In this document: piece after piece, positions 1 through 39,396 of the stretch
Position numbering within the stretch: the first letter of the stretch is position 1
Layout of the letters: the number at the start of each line of letters is the position of its first letter
DNA from: Chimonanthus salicifolius
Lineage: Eukaryota > Streptophyta > Magnoliopsida > Laurales > Calycanthaceae
Direction: 5' to 3'
Length of the DNA stretch: 64,000 nucleotides
Assembly (NCBI GenBank): GCA_013350335.1
Contig: CM023542.1
Coordinates: 1,240,001-1,304,000, forward strand
Notes under the pieces: generated by a model
Told to the model about the DNA's origin: nothing
What the model saw: only the letters and a program-made list of their open reading frames with translations
The model's database searches: none
Made by a program: the position numbers and the translations under genes

Positions 1-1689
1 CTTCCACCCCGATCTAATCGTGGTCAACCAGCAACTAGATATGAGCCTGACCCAAAAGCTAAAGTGAAATATCCAATAAGTAACCATGTGTCATCCCACA
101 AGTTGTCTGAGTCATATGCATCTTATGTACTTCAATTATCCTCTGTCTCTATTCCTAGTAAATTGCAGGAAGCTGTAGCAGATTCTAGATGGAGCAAGGC
201 TATGGCAGAGGAAATGACAGCATTGGACAAAAATGTCACTTGGGAACTCGTGCACTTACCAAGGGGTAAGAAGACCGTGGGATGCAGATGGGTGTTTACG
301 GTCAAACACAGAGCAGATGGGACGATTGAGAGATATAAAGCTCGGCTAGTTGCAAAAGGGTATACACAGTCTTATGGTGTAGATTATCAAGAAACGTTTG
401 CACCAGTTGCCAAACTTAATACTGTGAGAGTACTTTTGTCGTTAGCAGCTAATCAAGATTGGCCACTTCTTCAGTTTGATGTAAAAAATGCTTTCTTGCA
501 TGGAGACCTTACTGAAGAAGTATATATGGATCCTCCTCCAGGTATACCAAAATACGCAGATACAGCAATGGTGTGCAAACTTAAAAAGGCATTGTATGGG
601 TTGAAGCAGTCTCCAAGGGCTTGGTTTGGCAGGTTCACCAAGTCTATGAGGAATTTTGGCTACAAACAAAGTAACTCAGATCACACTTTGTTTCTAAAGC
701 ACAAAAGAGGTAAAACCACTGCGCTAATTATCTATGTTGATGATATGGTAGTGACAGGTGATGATAATGAGGAGATTTCTAGTTTACAACAGTATTTAGC
801 ATCTGAGTTTGAAATGAAGCAGCTTGGAGATCTTAAATATTTTCTTGGGATTGAGGTAGCTCGATCAAAGCTTGGTATTTTCTTATCCCAACGAAAATAT
901 ATCCTTGATTTATTGTCTGAAACAGGAATGTTAGGATGCAAGCCAGTTAATACTCCTATTGAGCAGAATCATAAACTCTTTGAGTGTTGGAGTGCGTCTC
1001 CTACCGATAAAGGGAGATACCAGAGGCTCGTTGGAAAACTAATTTATTTATCTCATACCAGACCAGATATTGCATATGCAGTAAGTGTGGTGAGTCAATT
1101 CATGCACGACCCACGTAAACCTCACATGGATGCTGTAGAACGTATATTGAGATATTTGAAGTCTGCTCCGGGTAAAGGTTTATTGTTCTCAAATCATGGT
1201 CACCTAAAGGTTGAAGGTTATACCGATGCAGATTGGGCAGGATCAGCTGATGACAGAAGATCTACCTCAGGATATTTCACCTTTGTAGGTGGGAACCTTG
1301 TGACTTGGAGAAGTAAAAAGCAACAAGTAGTGTCAAGATCAAGTACTGAAGCTGAGTATAGAGGTATGGCACTTGGGGTATGTGAGTTGCTCTGGTTAAG
1401 AAATTTACTGAGTGACTTAAGCATCAAACCAAGAATGGCAATGAAACTATACTGTGACAACAAGTCAGCTATAGACATTGCTCATAACCCTGTTCAACAT
1501 GATCGGACTAAGCATGTGGAGATTGACAGACATTTTATCAAAGAAAAGCTTGAAGCCGGAATCATTACTTTTCCATTCGTGAAGTCCGAAGACCAACTGG
1601 CAGATGTTCTCACTAAAGCTGTAGATAGCAGAATGTTTCTCGACTCACTTGTCAAGTTAGGCATGAGCGATATCCACGCACCAACTTGA
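1..1689 (+). mobile_element. Ty1/copia retrotransposon, 3' part of pol (reverse transcriptase and RNase H)
   Basis: The reading frame is open from base 1, so the polyprotein starts outside the window; only its last ~560 codons are seen. Copia reverse transcriptase motifs appear in order: the W-x-C-R-W-V-F block and KARLVAKG near 280-360, FDVKNAFLHG near 475, LYGLKQSPRAW near 595, and the catalytic YVDD near 735. The RNase H domain follows, with TDADWAG, RSSTEAEYR, CDNKSAI and RTKHVEIDRHFI. No stop or frameshift interrupts this part, which suggests a fairly young insertion. The frame ends in TGA directly before a polypurine tract and a TG-starting LTR. The element lies upstream of the CIP111 gene in the same orientation. 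Integrase, protease and gag cannot be judged. Confidence 0.95.
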
Positions 1690-1880
1690 GGGGGGGTGTT
1701 AGAATCTCGTGTAAATAGGAAGGTTGTTATCAATTGGATCAATTGGATCTCGTGTAATCAATTAGATTTTCTATTTGGGGAATATTATTTGTATAAATAG
1801 CCCCCTTGTAATCATAATCAAGACACAGAGAAATTATTTTGACATATCTCTTCCCATATCGATCAGTGTCATGGAAATCC
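1687..1880 (+). repeat. polypurine tract and 3' LTR of the copia element
   Basis: A G-rich tract (TTGAGGGGGGG, 1686-1696) is followed by TGTTAGAATC at 1697, the usual polypurine tract/LTR junction. A TATA-like tataaatag lies near 1790. The right border is uncertain because no second LTR is available and no clear 5-bp duplication is seen; about 1880 is an estimate. Confidence 0.7.
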
Positions 1881-2289
1881 ATTTGCTACTGAGAATCTAA
1901 ACCCATGGTTAGCTTATTTGAACAGCTAGAAAGTTCTACAAATTTCAAAAATACGTCAACCATAACCTATCATATTGTTTCACCTGTAGTGACCTTGTGA
2001 AGTTAGTCTGCCCTTTGGTTCCTATAATTCTCTGTAGTTAGATATTATTTGTGTTCTATGAAGTGGAAATAAGAAACAGGTCACCCCTGTCTTGCTAGAA
2101 CATCAACATGTTCACTCTTAAGTTGAACTCACTACTTTACAATGACAAAAAACTTACCACGAGCTTTATTGATAGGCTTCATATATTTTCAGATAGCCAA
2201 TTTGTATAGACTGTCAAATCAGTGGGCACACCTGACATCTTACCTAAACTCCAAGCAAAGACATGCATATACTTTTTAAGGGAGTCACA
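1881..2289. other. intergenic sequence, nothing recognised
   Basis: AT-rich sequence with no coding signal, no RNA gene and no repeat that I can match elsewhere in the window. Confidence 0.5.
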
Positions 2290-2660
2290 GAGACATCTTT
2301 AAAATCTTTTTCTACACAGTTATTTTTAGAAATTATCTTTTTGTCCTTTCATTTAAAAATACCGCATCTACTGAACCAACAAATCGTTCGGAGGATATGA
2401 TTCATTGAATGAAAAAATTCGTTCTAACGAATTCAAAAATTTGTTTGAACGAAGTGGGCTGTGAAGTGTGATTTTTAAACGAAGTCGTTTGTCGACCGAT
2501 TTTTACAAATAAGGTATCAAAATTCATGCAGTCTGAATTTTATAAACTCAAGTGAAAATGGTAGAATTCTTTCAAACGAATTTTTTCATTCGGTGGATCA
2601 CTCGTTCGAAGGATGTGGTGTTTTTAAATGGAAAGACAAAAGAGTAATTTTCATCAACTT
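2290..2660. mobile_element. foldback/MITE element with long terminal inverted repeats
   Basis: The stretch at about 2331-2435 is an imperfect inverted copy of about 2560-2655. Both arms share, in order, the tract around ctttttgtcctttcattt, a TTTAAAAA run, and motifs such as gaatgaaaaaattcgtt. The short spacer holds GTTCGAACGAAT-like words. The same words and a similar arm order occur in the larger foldback at 58594-59398, so the two are probably one superfamily. No transposase is encoded. Exact ends and target duplication were not resolved. Confidence 0.65.
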
Positions 2661-2980
2661 TTAGAAAATGGGTGTCTATATGAGCTTATCAGAGTTAAAA
2701 GAAAAAGGAAGTAGTATAGATTTAAAAGAAGCCAATTTTTTCTTATGAAAATTGGTCATAGCTTATCAGAGCTGCTAAGATTAATTTGAACCAGAAGGTC
2801 GACAAAATGCTCTACATGTTCTTCCACTTTCTACATTGTTACTTCTGTTTCTACATTGTACACTTAAGCAACTGGTTATCTTCCATCCTCCAATTTCTTG
2901 GAACAAAATAGGACACAAATGGGAAAACAAAGACAATAGGTTTTGAGTAAACCTGGTTCAGTCAGGACATTGAGGGAGAG
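2661..2980. other. intergenic sequence, nothing recognised
   Basis: AT-rich sequence between the foldback element and an LTR remnant. No open frame with family motifs was found on either strand. Confidence 0.45.
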
Positions 2981-3106
2981 TGTTAGCAATATTCTACATC
3001 CCCTGTAAACTTTAGGGTTATGGAGTTTATAAGCACATGGGTTCTCTTTTCTTAGTAGTCAAGTTTCAAGGATGATTTTTACTCGTGTGTTTTATCACAT
3101 GCATCA
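2968..3106 (+). repeat. probable copia-type LTR remnant with polypurine tract
   Basis: TTGAGGGAGAG (2970-2980) directly precedes TGTTAGCAAT at 2981, the arrangement seen at the copia 3' LTR at 1697. A TATA-like tttataagc follows near 3028, and CA at 3105-3106 could be the LTR end. No coding part is recognisable upstream, so this would be a decayed 3' end. It could also be chance. Confidence 0.4.
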
Positions 3107-3685
3107 TTGAGGGCGAGAAAAGATTGATGGTGAATGTAACTTGGAAATTGTTTGCAAGTTAGCTAGAGGGTCTTAAAACATGGAAGGAAACTGATATCCA
3201 TCGAGAGGTCATGGGGTAATGTCTAGATCTTGTAAGCTCTGCACTGTCCAAAATAACAATGTGAAAAATCCTGCATTACTCTGAGGAAATATCTTAGGCT
3301 TTCAAATATGGACATGACAATTGGAGTTTTCTTCAATTATGCCACAATGTCATAAATTGTTTGAATAAATCAGAAGGTTGAATGTGGAATTTTACTGATG
3401 TTGTAGAAGGTTATTGAGTCAAATTAACAAAGAAAATTATTTTGGTCAGTTGTCCACAGCATGTGGAGGAGATTGCTCATCCAACATGAGATTGCAAGAT
3501 CAACCAATTCTCCTCTTTTCTTCAATCGTTGACTCCTCTCCTTTAGGGTTACAAAACCCTTTTTATTTAAGTTATGGCTGGTTGGGCTTGAATCTGGGCC
3601 AAGGCCCAGTTGAGCTGCTTTGCATCAAACTCTTCATATGAGAAGAACTCCACTTCAAGTTCAAACAGATGACGTACATTCTCAA
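3107..3685. other. intergenic sequence, nothing recognised
   Basis: There is no gene or repeat I can name. A short open frame at 3414-3641 has no motif, no good codon bias and no partner exon. Confidence 0.4.
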
Positions 3686-3930
3686 TGTGAGGTCTTCGAA
3701 TGATAACTGCACATGATGAGAAAAAACAAACCAAATCACACGTGTCTTTCCAGTATGGGGTCTTCAAAGTGTAACTATACGTACGTGAGACAGATCAAAC
3801 CACACGTGTGCCTTTCCTGTATGAGGTCTTCAAAGTGTAACTATGCGCACGTGAGACGGATCAAACCACACATGTGCCTTCCTAGTGTGGGGTCTTCAAA
3901 TGATATCAGTGCACACGTGAGGCCGTTAGA
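3686..3930 (+). repeat. minisatellite, about three units of 66-69 bp plus a partial unit
   Basis: Units start near 3729, 3798 and 3865. Each runs from aaaccacacgtgtgcc through ggtcttcaaagtgtaact to cacgtgagac; a diverged partial unit precedes them near 3686. Because the unit is close to a multiple of three, an open frame (3713-3976) runs through it and would encode repeats with SSKCNY-like cores. I regard that frame as a by-product of the repeat. The units contain several CACGTG/ACGTG words, which are G-box-like, about 1.2 kb upstream of the CIP111 start. Confidence 0.75.
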
Positions 3931-3976
3931 TGTCATCAAGTCGATTTGCCATCTAGCCACAATGATGGTCTGGTAG

Positions 3977-4583
3977 TGGCTCTCCTTTGCCAGCGATGGT
4001 GTACGCAGAATCTCATATATTCAATTAAGATGAAGGTAAGCAGACAATGGGGGTCTAGAATTCAAAGTTTTATCGTTCAACATAAATTCAAACAATTTCA
4101 ATCAATAATGAGACAAATTAACTAAATATATCCAATTACCCACTAAATTCTATCTAATTAGGTTCTAATTGGACTATAATCCACTAGTTTGGGTCGGGTC
4201 GTTATAGGTCCTCTAGCCTAGGGGTGTTTGGATTCACCTTAGAGTCCATTGTGGTCTTTTTACTTGCGTGGTTTCCAAACGAATGATGAGTTGCCCGGAG
4301 CATGCTTTTGATATTCGATTAACCTTCTTGCAACAGTTTTAATCTTCTAAGGCAAGGCTTGACATGGTAAAAAAATTGACAAAATAGGGATATAGTCAAA
4401 CCAAGTCACTAACATTTTCTACAAAAGGCAATAACAATACACCTTAGTTATTGATTCACACAAGGCTTAATTTTTTTGAACTATGGTCAAGAAGTTTTCT
4501 ACTGCGACCAAGTTAGTTATAAATCACATTATGTACAACATATATTTATTGACACACACATATAAAATGAAGAGTATTCTGAA
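3977..4583. other. intergenic sequence, nothing recognised
   Basis: AT-rich sequence between the minisatellite and the MITE. Neither coding signal nor RNA gene was seen. Confidence 0.4.
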
Positions 4584-4728
4584 CAAGGGTGAAAAATTCG
4601 ATATTGGTTGATATTTTTCTATCTCTTATTATTATTATTATTATTTTTTAAAAACGTATGAATATCGGTCGATACGTATTATATCGGCCGATATATATCA
4701 GTTTTCAAAATTGATATTTCGATCCCTG
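4584..4728. mobile_element. hAT-like MITE (family with ATCGGCCGATAT words), 145 bp
   Basis: The element starts CAAGGGTGAAAAATTCGAT and ends ATTTCGATCCCTG, imperfect terminal inverted repeats with the hAT-style CAGGG end. It is flanked by ATTCTGAA (4576-4583) and ATTCTGAC (4729-4736), an 8-bp target duplication with one mismatch. The interior has several cggccgatat words. A second member with the same ends lies at 53919-54111. Confidence 0.8.
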
Positions 4729-5154
4729 ATTCTGACCTAGTTAGTTATCAATCAAATTACTAAATATATATAGAACTTCTATTTACATTATTTTTCTTTT
4801 CATATTAATCTTTTTATGTTTTAAATTTATAATAAATATAAAATTATCTCTAGATATATCTTTAACTTAATTATTTCACATGAGCAGTTAGAATTATTAT
4901 TATGTATCTTTTAGTATTATATTTATAATGAGTTTTTAAATTAAAATTTATCACACTTTTTTTTTTTTAACTAAAAGAACGTTCTTCTCATATCCTCTCG
5001 TTCTCACCTTTTATGAAAATCTTTTAAAAAATTTCAGTTGGAATAATTTCTCGGTCGTGGGGTCTTGCAGGGGTACTACTCGCAGGGGTTTATGAGAGAG
5101 AGGGTTGTGGGAGAGGCGGAGAAAGGCTTACCAGTCTCTAGATAGAGGGTACAG
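4729..5154 (+). promoter_or_regulatory. upstream region and 5' leader of CIP111
   Basis: AT-rich sequence to about 5040, then a more GC-rich leader with a GAGAGAGAG tract near 5093. A short upstream open frame (ATG at 5092, TAG ending 5145, 17 codons) would precede the main start if transcription begins upstream of it. No clear TATA box was identified. Confidence 0.4.
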
Positions 5155-34120
<28,966 letters not shown>

Positions 34121-34288
34121 GTTTCATATCTAATTGATGACAAATTGGAATATAATTCCAAAGGCTTGGATGTTAGTATTGTAACAACTTGGGTGATAAA
34201 TATAATCTCGAGTTGCATATAATTCAGTTACTGTTAAATAGGCAACAAAATTTTGGTTTGTTTTCTTAACAAGTCTACAATGTATATT

Positions 34289-34441
34289 TTTTCGGATGGA
34301 AACTCAACACAGTCTTACTAAAACCTCCACGGGTGAGTCCACTACTCCTAAGGCACACCAAGTCTAGGCCATGGGGGTTCAAACTCACAACCTCCCGCTT
34401 CCTAAGACGGGAGACAACCAATTAAGCTACACTCATGTGGG
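34289..34441 (-). mobile_element. tRNA-derived SINE, family A, with 27-bp target duplication
   Basis: Perfect 27-bp direct repeats at 34262-34288 and 34442-34468 flank it. On the minus strand: tgtagcttaattgg (pol III A box), gtgagtttgaaccc (B box) and the family end cacccgtggaggtttta. Its relatives are at 36313, 54464 and 55751. The intact long duplication suggests a young insertion. Confidence 0.92.
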
Positions 34442-34468
34442 TTTCTTAACAAGTCTACAATGTATATT

Positions 34469-35442
34469 GCAATGTTATGCATATGTATTGTAAATTTTTA
34501 ATTTGAGCATCGATAAATGTAAAGATTCACAATTGTGATTTGATTTTAAAATTGTTTCTGTGGAAACTTTGTAGAGCAAATTAAAATTGAAAACATATTT
34601 TGTGATACCTGTAAGATACATGAAGTTTGCGGGTGATTTTGTGTATCTGCGGTATTAGTCTCGTCTCTAAGGTGAGTTGGGGATGGATACCCATTTATAA
34701 AAAAAAAAAAAGGACTTTAGTCTCATATTGGATTCGATAGTGATATTCTACCTATTTATTCGAAGAAGTATTCCTTTTAGGAATACAATTTTGCCCAACT
34801 TTTAATCTTTGTCAGTTCTTATCATCTTTGCCTTCAGTTTTGTAATTTTGAATTGGGCGTAGAAACTATAAAATATTTAAAAATAATAAAAATGTGTATT
34901 AGTGTTTTACTTTCGACTGACAACATACTTTTATGCCACTTAAATATAAGTACTTCATAATATTTTATATTTTCAAGATTATATTGCATTAGAAACATAA
35001 AATACTACTCATTAACGATATAGGAATTATAATGACAAATTGAAGTATTTAACAATTTGATTTGCAATATAAAATAGATAGTTGTCTTAATGAAATACCT
35101 AAATTTCGTTTTAAAATAAGAACAATTTATATTAAAGAATATACTGGTACATTAATTTAAATGTCAATTTTTTTTATTAAAATTGACTCAGAAGTTAATG
35201 TAACTAAGTCAATTTGAATTTAATGTAGTTTGACAATTATGTGATAGTCCAATGATCCTACAAAATAATTAGTTAAAACAGAGAAAAAATAGAACTCAGG
35301 TTTCGCAGGTTAAAACCAAAGTTTCATAAAATATCACTTCACCAATTAAAATCATAATTAATTGCTTTGTTGTAAATATGATTGACCATTAAAATTGTAA
35401 TCCAAAACATCTTATACTATAATACACAAAACTAAACAGCAA
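34469..35442. other. AT-rich intergenic sequence
   Basis: No gene. A fragment near 34610-34720 (gtttgcgggtgattttgtgtat...) with an A-run resembles sequence near 57250-57320 and may be a decayed SINE. Otherwise nothing was seen. Confidence 0.4.
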
Positions 35443-35514
35443 GTCGTTGTAGTATAGTGGTGAGTATTCCCGCCTGTCACGCGGGTGACCCGGGTTCGAT
35501 CCCCGGCAACGGCG
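35443..35514 (+). tRNA. tRNA-Asp (anticodon GTC)
   Basis: The 72-nt sequence folds as a cloverleaf. The acceptor stem is GTCGTTG with CAACGGC (one G-T pair), plus discriminator G at 35514. The anticodon stem CCCGC/GCGGG encloses loop CTGTCAC with anticodon GTC. The T-arm is CCGGGTTCGATCCCCGG. Internal A box (TAGTATAGTGG) and B box (GGTTCGATCCC) are intact, and a long T-run directly downstream is a pol III terminator. There is no intron. All stems pair, so it is likely functional. It supplies aspartate to cytoplasmic translation. Confidence 0.97.
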
Positions 35515-36312
35515 TTTTTTTATTTTTTTTATTTCTTCTCTTATCGGTGCTAAATATATCTAATTCCCCAGCAGTGAATTGTGTTTGCTCAGAATTAATA
35601 AAAATAAATATTCTATTATTTTAAATAATCTCCACATTCTAGTTCAAAGGGATTGGCCTGATGTCTAAGAATCCGTCTTAAGAAATGAAGATTTTATATG
35701 GCCACTTTCCATAACTTTATTCAGTTTATGCGGATTGAGGTTGTTATTAGATAGCTTTTTTAATTTTGTAGTGTCTTATGTTTTCACTTTCTATATATAG
35801 TTATGCTTATTTTTTTCCCATATCTATGGATCAAAATAACTCTCAACAACTGCTCAAAAAAGAAAATAACTCTCAACAAAATATTCGTTGGGAGAGGAAG
35901 ATGGAATTGGAAACAAACTTCTTATCATTTTATTTGATTGTAAATTCAATTTTACTGTGTTTTTATTAGAAAAAAACTATTATTATGAAATTATCTAGAA
36001 TTGTTTGCCACTTCTGTTTTTATAGATAAAAGTTTGGTAAAACATGATATTTTGGTATATTGTCGTTCTTGACGCCAGTTTTTTTTTTAAAAAAAATTTA
36101 ATGAGCAATGCCACTTCTATTTTTAATTCTTCTATTCGCTTTTTTTTTTTTTTGTCTCTTCCTTTATTTTGATATTTGATGAATTCAGTAATAGTATTTA
36201 GCAATGAACTTGTGCGGCATTAGATGACATTCTATGGTATGAGAAATGTTAAATGATAATTACATTTGGTTTTTAGATAATTGCAAAAGTAAATTACTTT
36301 TTATAATATATT
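35515..36312. other. intergenic sequence with pol III terminator and SINE scrap
   Basis: The T-run at 35515-35529 ends the tRNA. A scrap at about 35645-35700 (ggattggcctgatgtctaagaa) resembles the head of the family C SINE at 47942. No gene. Confidence 0.4.
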
Positions 36313-36483
36313 TACACTTTGGGTGTAGTTCAACTGGTTGTCTTCCGCCTCAAAAATCAAGAGGTTTTGCGAGTTCGAGTCTCTATGGCTTAACTTTGGT
36401 GTGTCTTAGAGGTAGTGGACTCACCAGTGGAAGTTTTACACTTGGTATCCAGCGGTTTCCCACACATAAATTCAAAAAAAAAA
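36313..36483 (+). mobile_element. tRNA-derived SINE, family A
   Basis: gggtgtagttcaactggttg (A box), gcgagttcgagtc (B box), then the family body ending in cacacataaattc plus an A-run. No clean target duplication is visible because the flanks are AT-rich. Confidence 0.85.
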
Positions 36484-36794
36484 TGTTATTTTTATTTTTA
36501 TATATATTGTTATTATGTAAATATGTATATTTTTTACAACATTTTCCTAATATTTTTTTAATTTTTTTAAATATTTAATATTAAAAGATAGCGAATATTG
36601 TTCCCACAATGATACCTGTGACATTGGTTTTGTCCAAACGGTAGAGACCTAGAGTTGCAGACACCAAAAGAGACGTTGGGAAATCATGTAGAAAAGAACA
36701 AGCAGAGGCCCACACATCACATGCAATGCACTTCAATCTGGTCAGAACTCAGGCCCCCTGCTCTGGAATTGGAAAATCCAAACAAGAAAGATAA

Positions 36795-36908
36795 CCACTA
36801 CCAATGAGATGGCACTAATCAGAGGGACCCACCTTCCTAAGTGGGCCACCACCACTACCAATGAGATGGCACTAATCAGAGGGACCCACCTTCCCAAGTG
36901 GGCCACCA
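36795..36908. repeat. perfect-register tandem duplication, 57-bp period
   Basis: Two copies beginning ccactaccaatgagatggc at 36795 and 36852 differ at one base (cctaag / cccaag). It has open frames on both strands as a by-product. Confidence 0.92.
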
Positions 36909-36993
36909 CCACCAGCATCTTATTTTCCATTACTCATTTCCATACCAGAAGACCTACTCAACAGCTATTCATTTTCTATCACATCAGTGTATA

Positions 36994-37359
36994 GTTGAAA
37001 TTGGGACGGATTGGAGTGAATTTTAATAAATCAAATCTAATTCATATAAAAAATTATTGAATTCGATCTCATCTGATCCAAATTGCTCAATCCAATTCGA
37101 TCTGAATTGCTATCTCAATTCAATCTAAGTGCTGAATCAAATTACTGGACCGACTCAACTCAAGTGCTATATTAAAAATTTTGAGTGGATCGGTTAATTT
37201 TGAAAAAGTTTGACTCAATTCAACTCAAATTTAATTTAGATTTTTTTTTTCTTCAACCCAACCTAATCTTACTTTTAAAAATGTAAAAATCAACCCACTT
37301 GATTTCTCAAGTTAAATCATACGAATTGAATTAAAACTCAACCCAAGTTTCAAGCCTAG
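36994..37359. mobile_element. probable degenerate hAT MITE
   Basis: It starts tagttgaaattgggacgg and ends acccaagtttcaagccta, similar to the ends of the MITEs at 47459 and 61810. The interior is made of diverged caatctgaattg / aactcaa words. A clear 8-bp duplication was not found. Confidence 0.5.
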
Positions 37360-38361
37360 ATTAGTCTTCGAGTATGACCCATTAAAACATCCAAGCTTTT
37401 CAACACAAACTTAGTATCCTCCTTCAGACCTTTTTCAAATTCATACATTCATAACTTCCAACTTTAATTTAGTAAGTATTGCAACATTTAGACTGCACCA
37501 ATAAACCCTTACCAATTATTCTACAAGTTTTTATCTTTCATTGGATCCATTCGCAATTAAAACAATGAATTATTTAAGACTTTACTAGTGAATTTCACCC
37601 GTAACCAATTCAAACCTTTCACATATCTTACCACTTTAAATTGTTTTTTTTTTTTCAATTCAATAGACATGCAATTAATTCCATTATCATAGGTGGAATA
37701 AATTACAAAATCAAAAGTTATAACAATTAAATCAAAAATGAAATTTGACCACAAAAATTTATTAGATAATATATTGCACCAAACTCAATTATTCAACTAG
37801 GCAAGTGTCCCACCAGAAGTAGCATTTTTGCTCTTTAGATGGAAAAAAATAGTTTTTGATTTGGAAACCAATGTTATTTATTTTTTATAACACTCATATT
37901 AATAGAATCTGTTACTCAGTCTCTATGGGCAGAACGGTCCAGAATATCTCAATCATTAAAAAAAAATATATTAAGAGAAAATCTTGAGATAATAAAAAAT
38001 CAAAACATATTTCAATGTAAGTTAAAAAAAAAAAAAAAACATTTTTTTTTTTTAAATTACAGGGTCAATTCCTCTCACCACTCATAAATTTATAATAAAA
38101 TCAACATATCCATGATAAAACGAAATGTATAAGAGGAAAATCAAGTTCTAAGTATCTAAACCAATCTCAGAAGAATAATTTCTGATAACTAGAAGAAGGA
38201 GAGATGGCATTTTTCTTCTCTCTACAAAGACAAAGTTGCCTTATTGGGTATTACTCATCAATGAATCAGTCAATAATGGAAACTATAAATCCAAAAATAA
38301 AATTAAAAATAAAATTAAAAAACCAGAAAATACACAAATATTCATCTTGCAATAGAAGTAC
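37360..38361. other. AT-rich sequence downstream of the DUF868 gene
   Basis: Nothing recognised apart from A- and T-runs. The part next to 38361 is presumably the 3' untranslated region of the DUF868 gene. Confidence 0.4.
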
Positions 38362-39396
38362 TTAGCTCCTCCAAGCATAAATCAGCAGAGAAAAGCCAGC
38401 AGAGCTCTGCAACTCGTTCTCCTCCATGCTAGCCCACTCCATCACAGAAGAGCTTCCAGCAGAAGATGCCGAAGACGACGATGACGATGATCTCGTCTTC
38501 AACAAGCTCTTCTTCATCTTCTTCTTCTGCGATCCCTTCATCCCCAATCCAAATGGCTGCCACAGAATCATCCCCTTCGGTTTACAGTTCCCTCCAACCA
38601 CCAAATTCTCTGCTTCTTCAGCATCCTTCTCAAACCTGAACACGAAGACCGCGTGTGCGTCATCCGAGTCATCGAATAGCCAGTTGTAGACGTCCCAATA
38701 CACCTGAATTGCAGCTCCATCAAATTCAATTCTCTCATTGCCGCGGAATTTCCATTTCAACCGCTTTACTTGAAGGACTCGCTTCTTATCAATGCTGAAG
38801 TAGAGCCTCCGATCTCCGCCACTCCCTGTGGTGTATTCGACGGTGATGTCACGGGTCTTACCACCAAATTGGGCTTTGGTGGTGTAGTCCCTGTTGCCAA
38901 ACACATGTTCTCTTCGCATCACTAGCGCAGGTACTTTCAAAGCCCTCTTTGCTCTGGTTCTTGCATAAGCTTCGTAGGCAGAGTCGCCGACAAGAAGTAG
39001 CATTTCCCCGTCGATCACAGTGGCGACGTAAAATCCAGATGTGGGTTCGGGCCCTGATGGAAATTTGGCTCTGGAGAGATCCCAAAAGAAATCGATTCTT
39101 CTTTTGACGCCGTCTGTGTTGAGATCGAACTTTTTGGAGCCTTGTTTCTTCCAGAAGAACCATGGCTTGAGAGAGAGCTGAAAGGAGGCAGTGCTGTTGA
39201 TGTGGGTTTGCTCGGTATCGTAGTAGTCGAAGTAGAGATCGATGCGAAGGGCATGGCCTATGATGTTTCGGCACCATGTGAGTGCAGCCACGCCGAGAGC
39301 GGTCTGATAGAAGCAGGTGGTGAGGTTGGAGTTTGTTGAGGTAGATGTTTCTGGATCTGCACTGCCTCGGAAGCAAGATGGTAAGACATCACTCAT
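38362..39396 (-). CDS. DUF868 family protein, 344 residues, single exon
   Basis: The protein starts MSDVLPSCFRGSADPE and contains the family's ordered blocks: CFYQTALGVAALTWCR near the start, a HALRIDLYFD segment, LKPWFFWKKQGSKKF, IDFFWDLSRAKF, GPEPTSGFYVATV, LLLVGD, the RREHVFGNRDYTTKA block and a VYWDVYNWLFD segment. A low-complexity serine tract (RSSSSSSSASSAGSS) precedes the C-terminus. This is the plant-specific DUF868 family, whose function I do not know. I place the start at ATG 39396; the frame opens seven codons further up but only with a TTG. Length and intronless structure are usual for the family. The leader is CT-rich (GAGAGA on the plus strand near 39470). No lesion is seen. Confidence 0.93.
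   Translation of the reverse strand: MSDVLPSCFRGSADPETSTSTNSNLTTCFYQTALGVAALTWCRNIIGHALRIDLYFDYYDTEQTHINSTASFQLSLKPWFFWKKQGSKKFDLNTDGVKRRIDFFWDLSRAKFPSGPEPTSGFYVATVIDGEMLLLVGDSAYEAYARTRAKRALKVPALVMRREHVFGNRDYTTKAQFGGKTRDITVEYTTGSGGDRRLYFSIDKKRVLQVKRLKWKFRGNERIEFDGAAIQVYWDVYNWLFDDSDDAHAVFVFRFEKDAEEAENLVVGGNCKPKGMILWQPFGLGMKGSQKKKMKKSLLKTRSSSSSSSASSAGSSSVMEWASMEENELQSSAGFSLLIYAWRS

Noticed and set aside
3713..3976. Repeat protein encoded by the minisatellite.
   Set aside because: The frame is a consequence of a unit length near a multiple of three; no start context, no homologue recognised.
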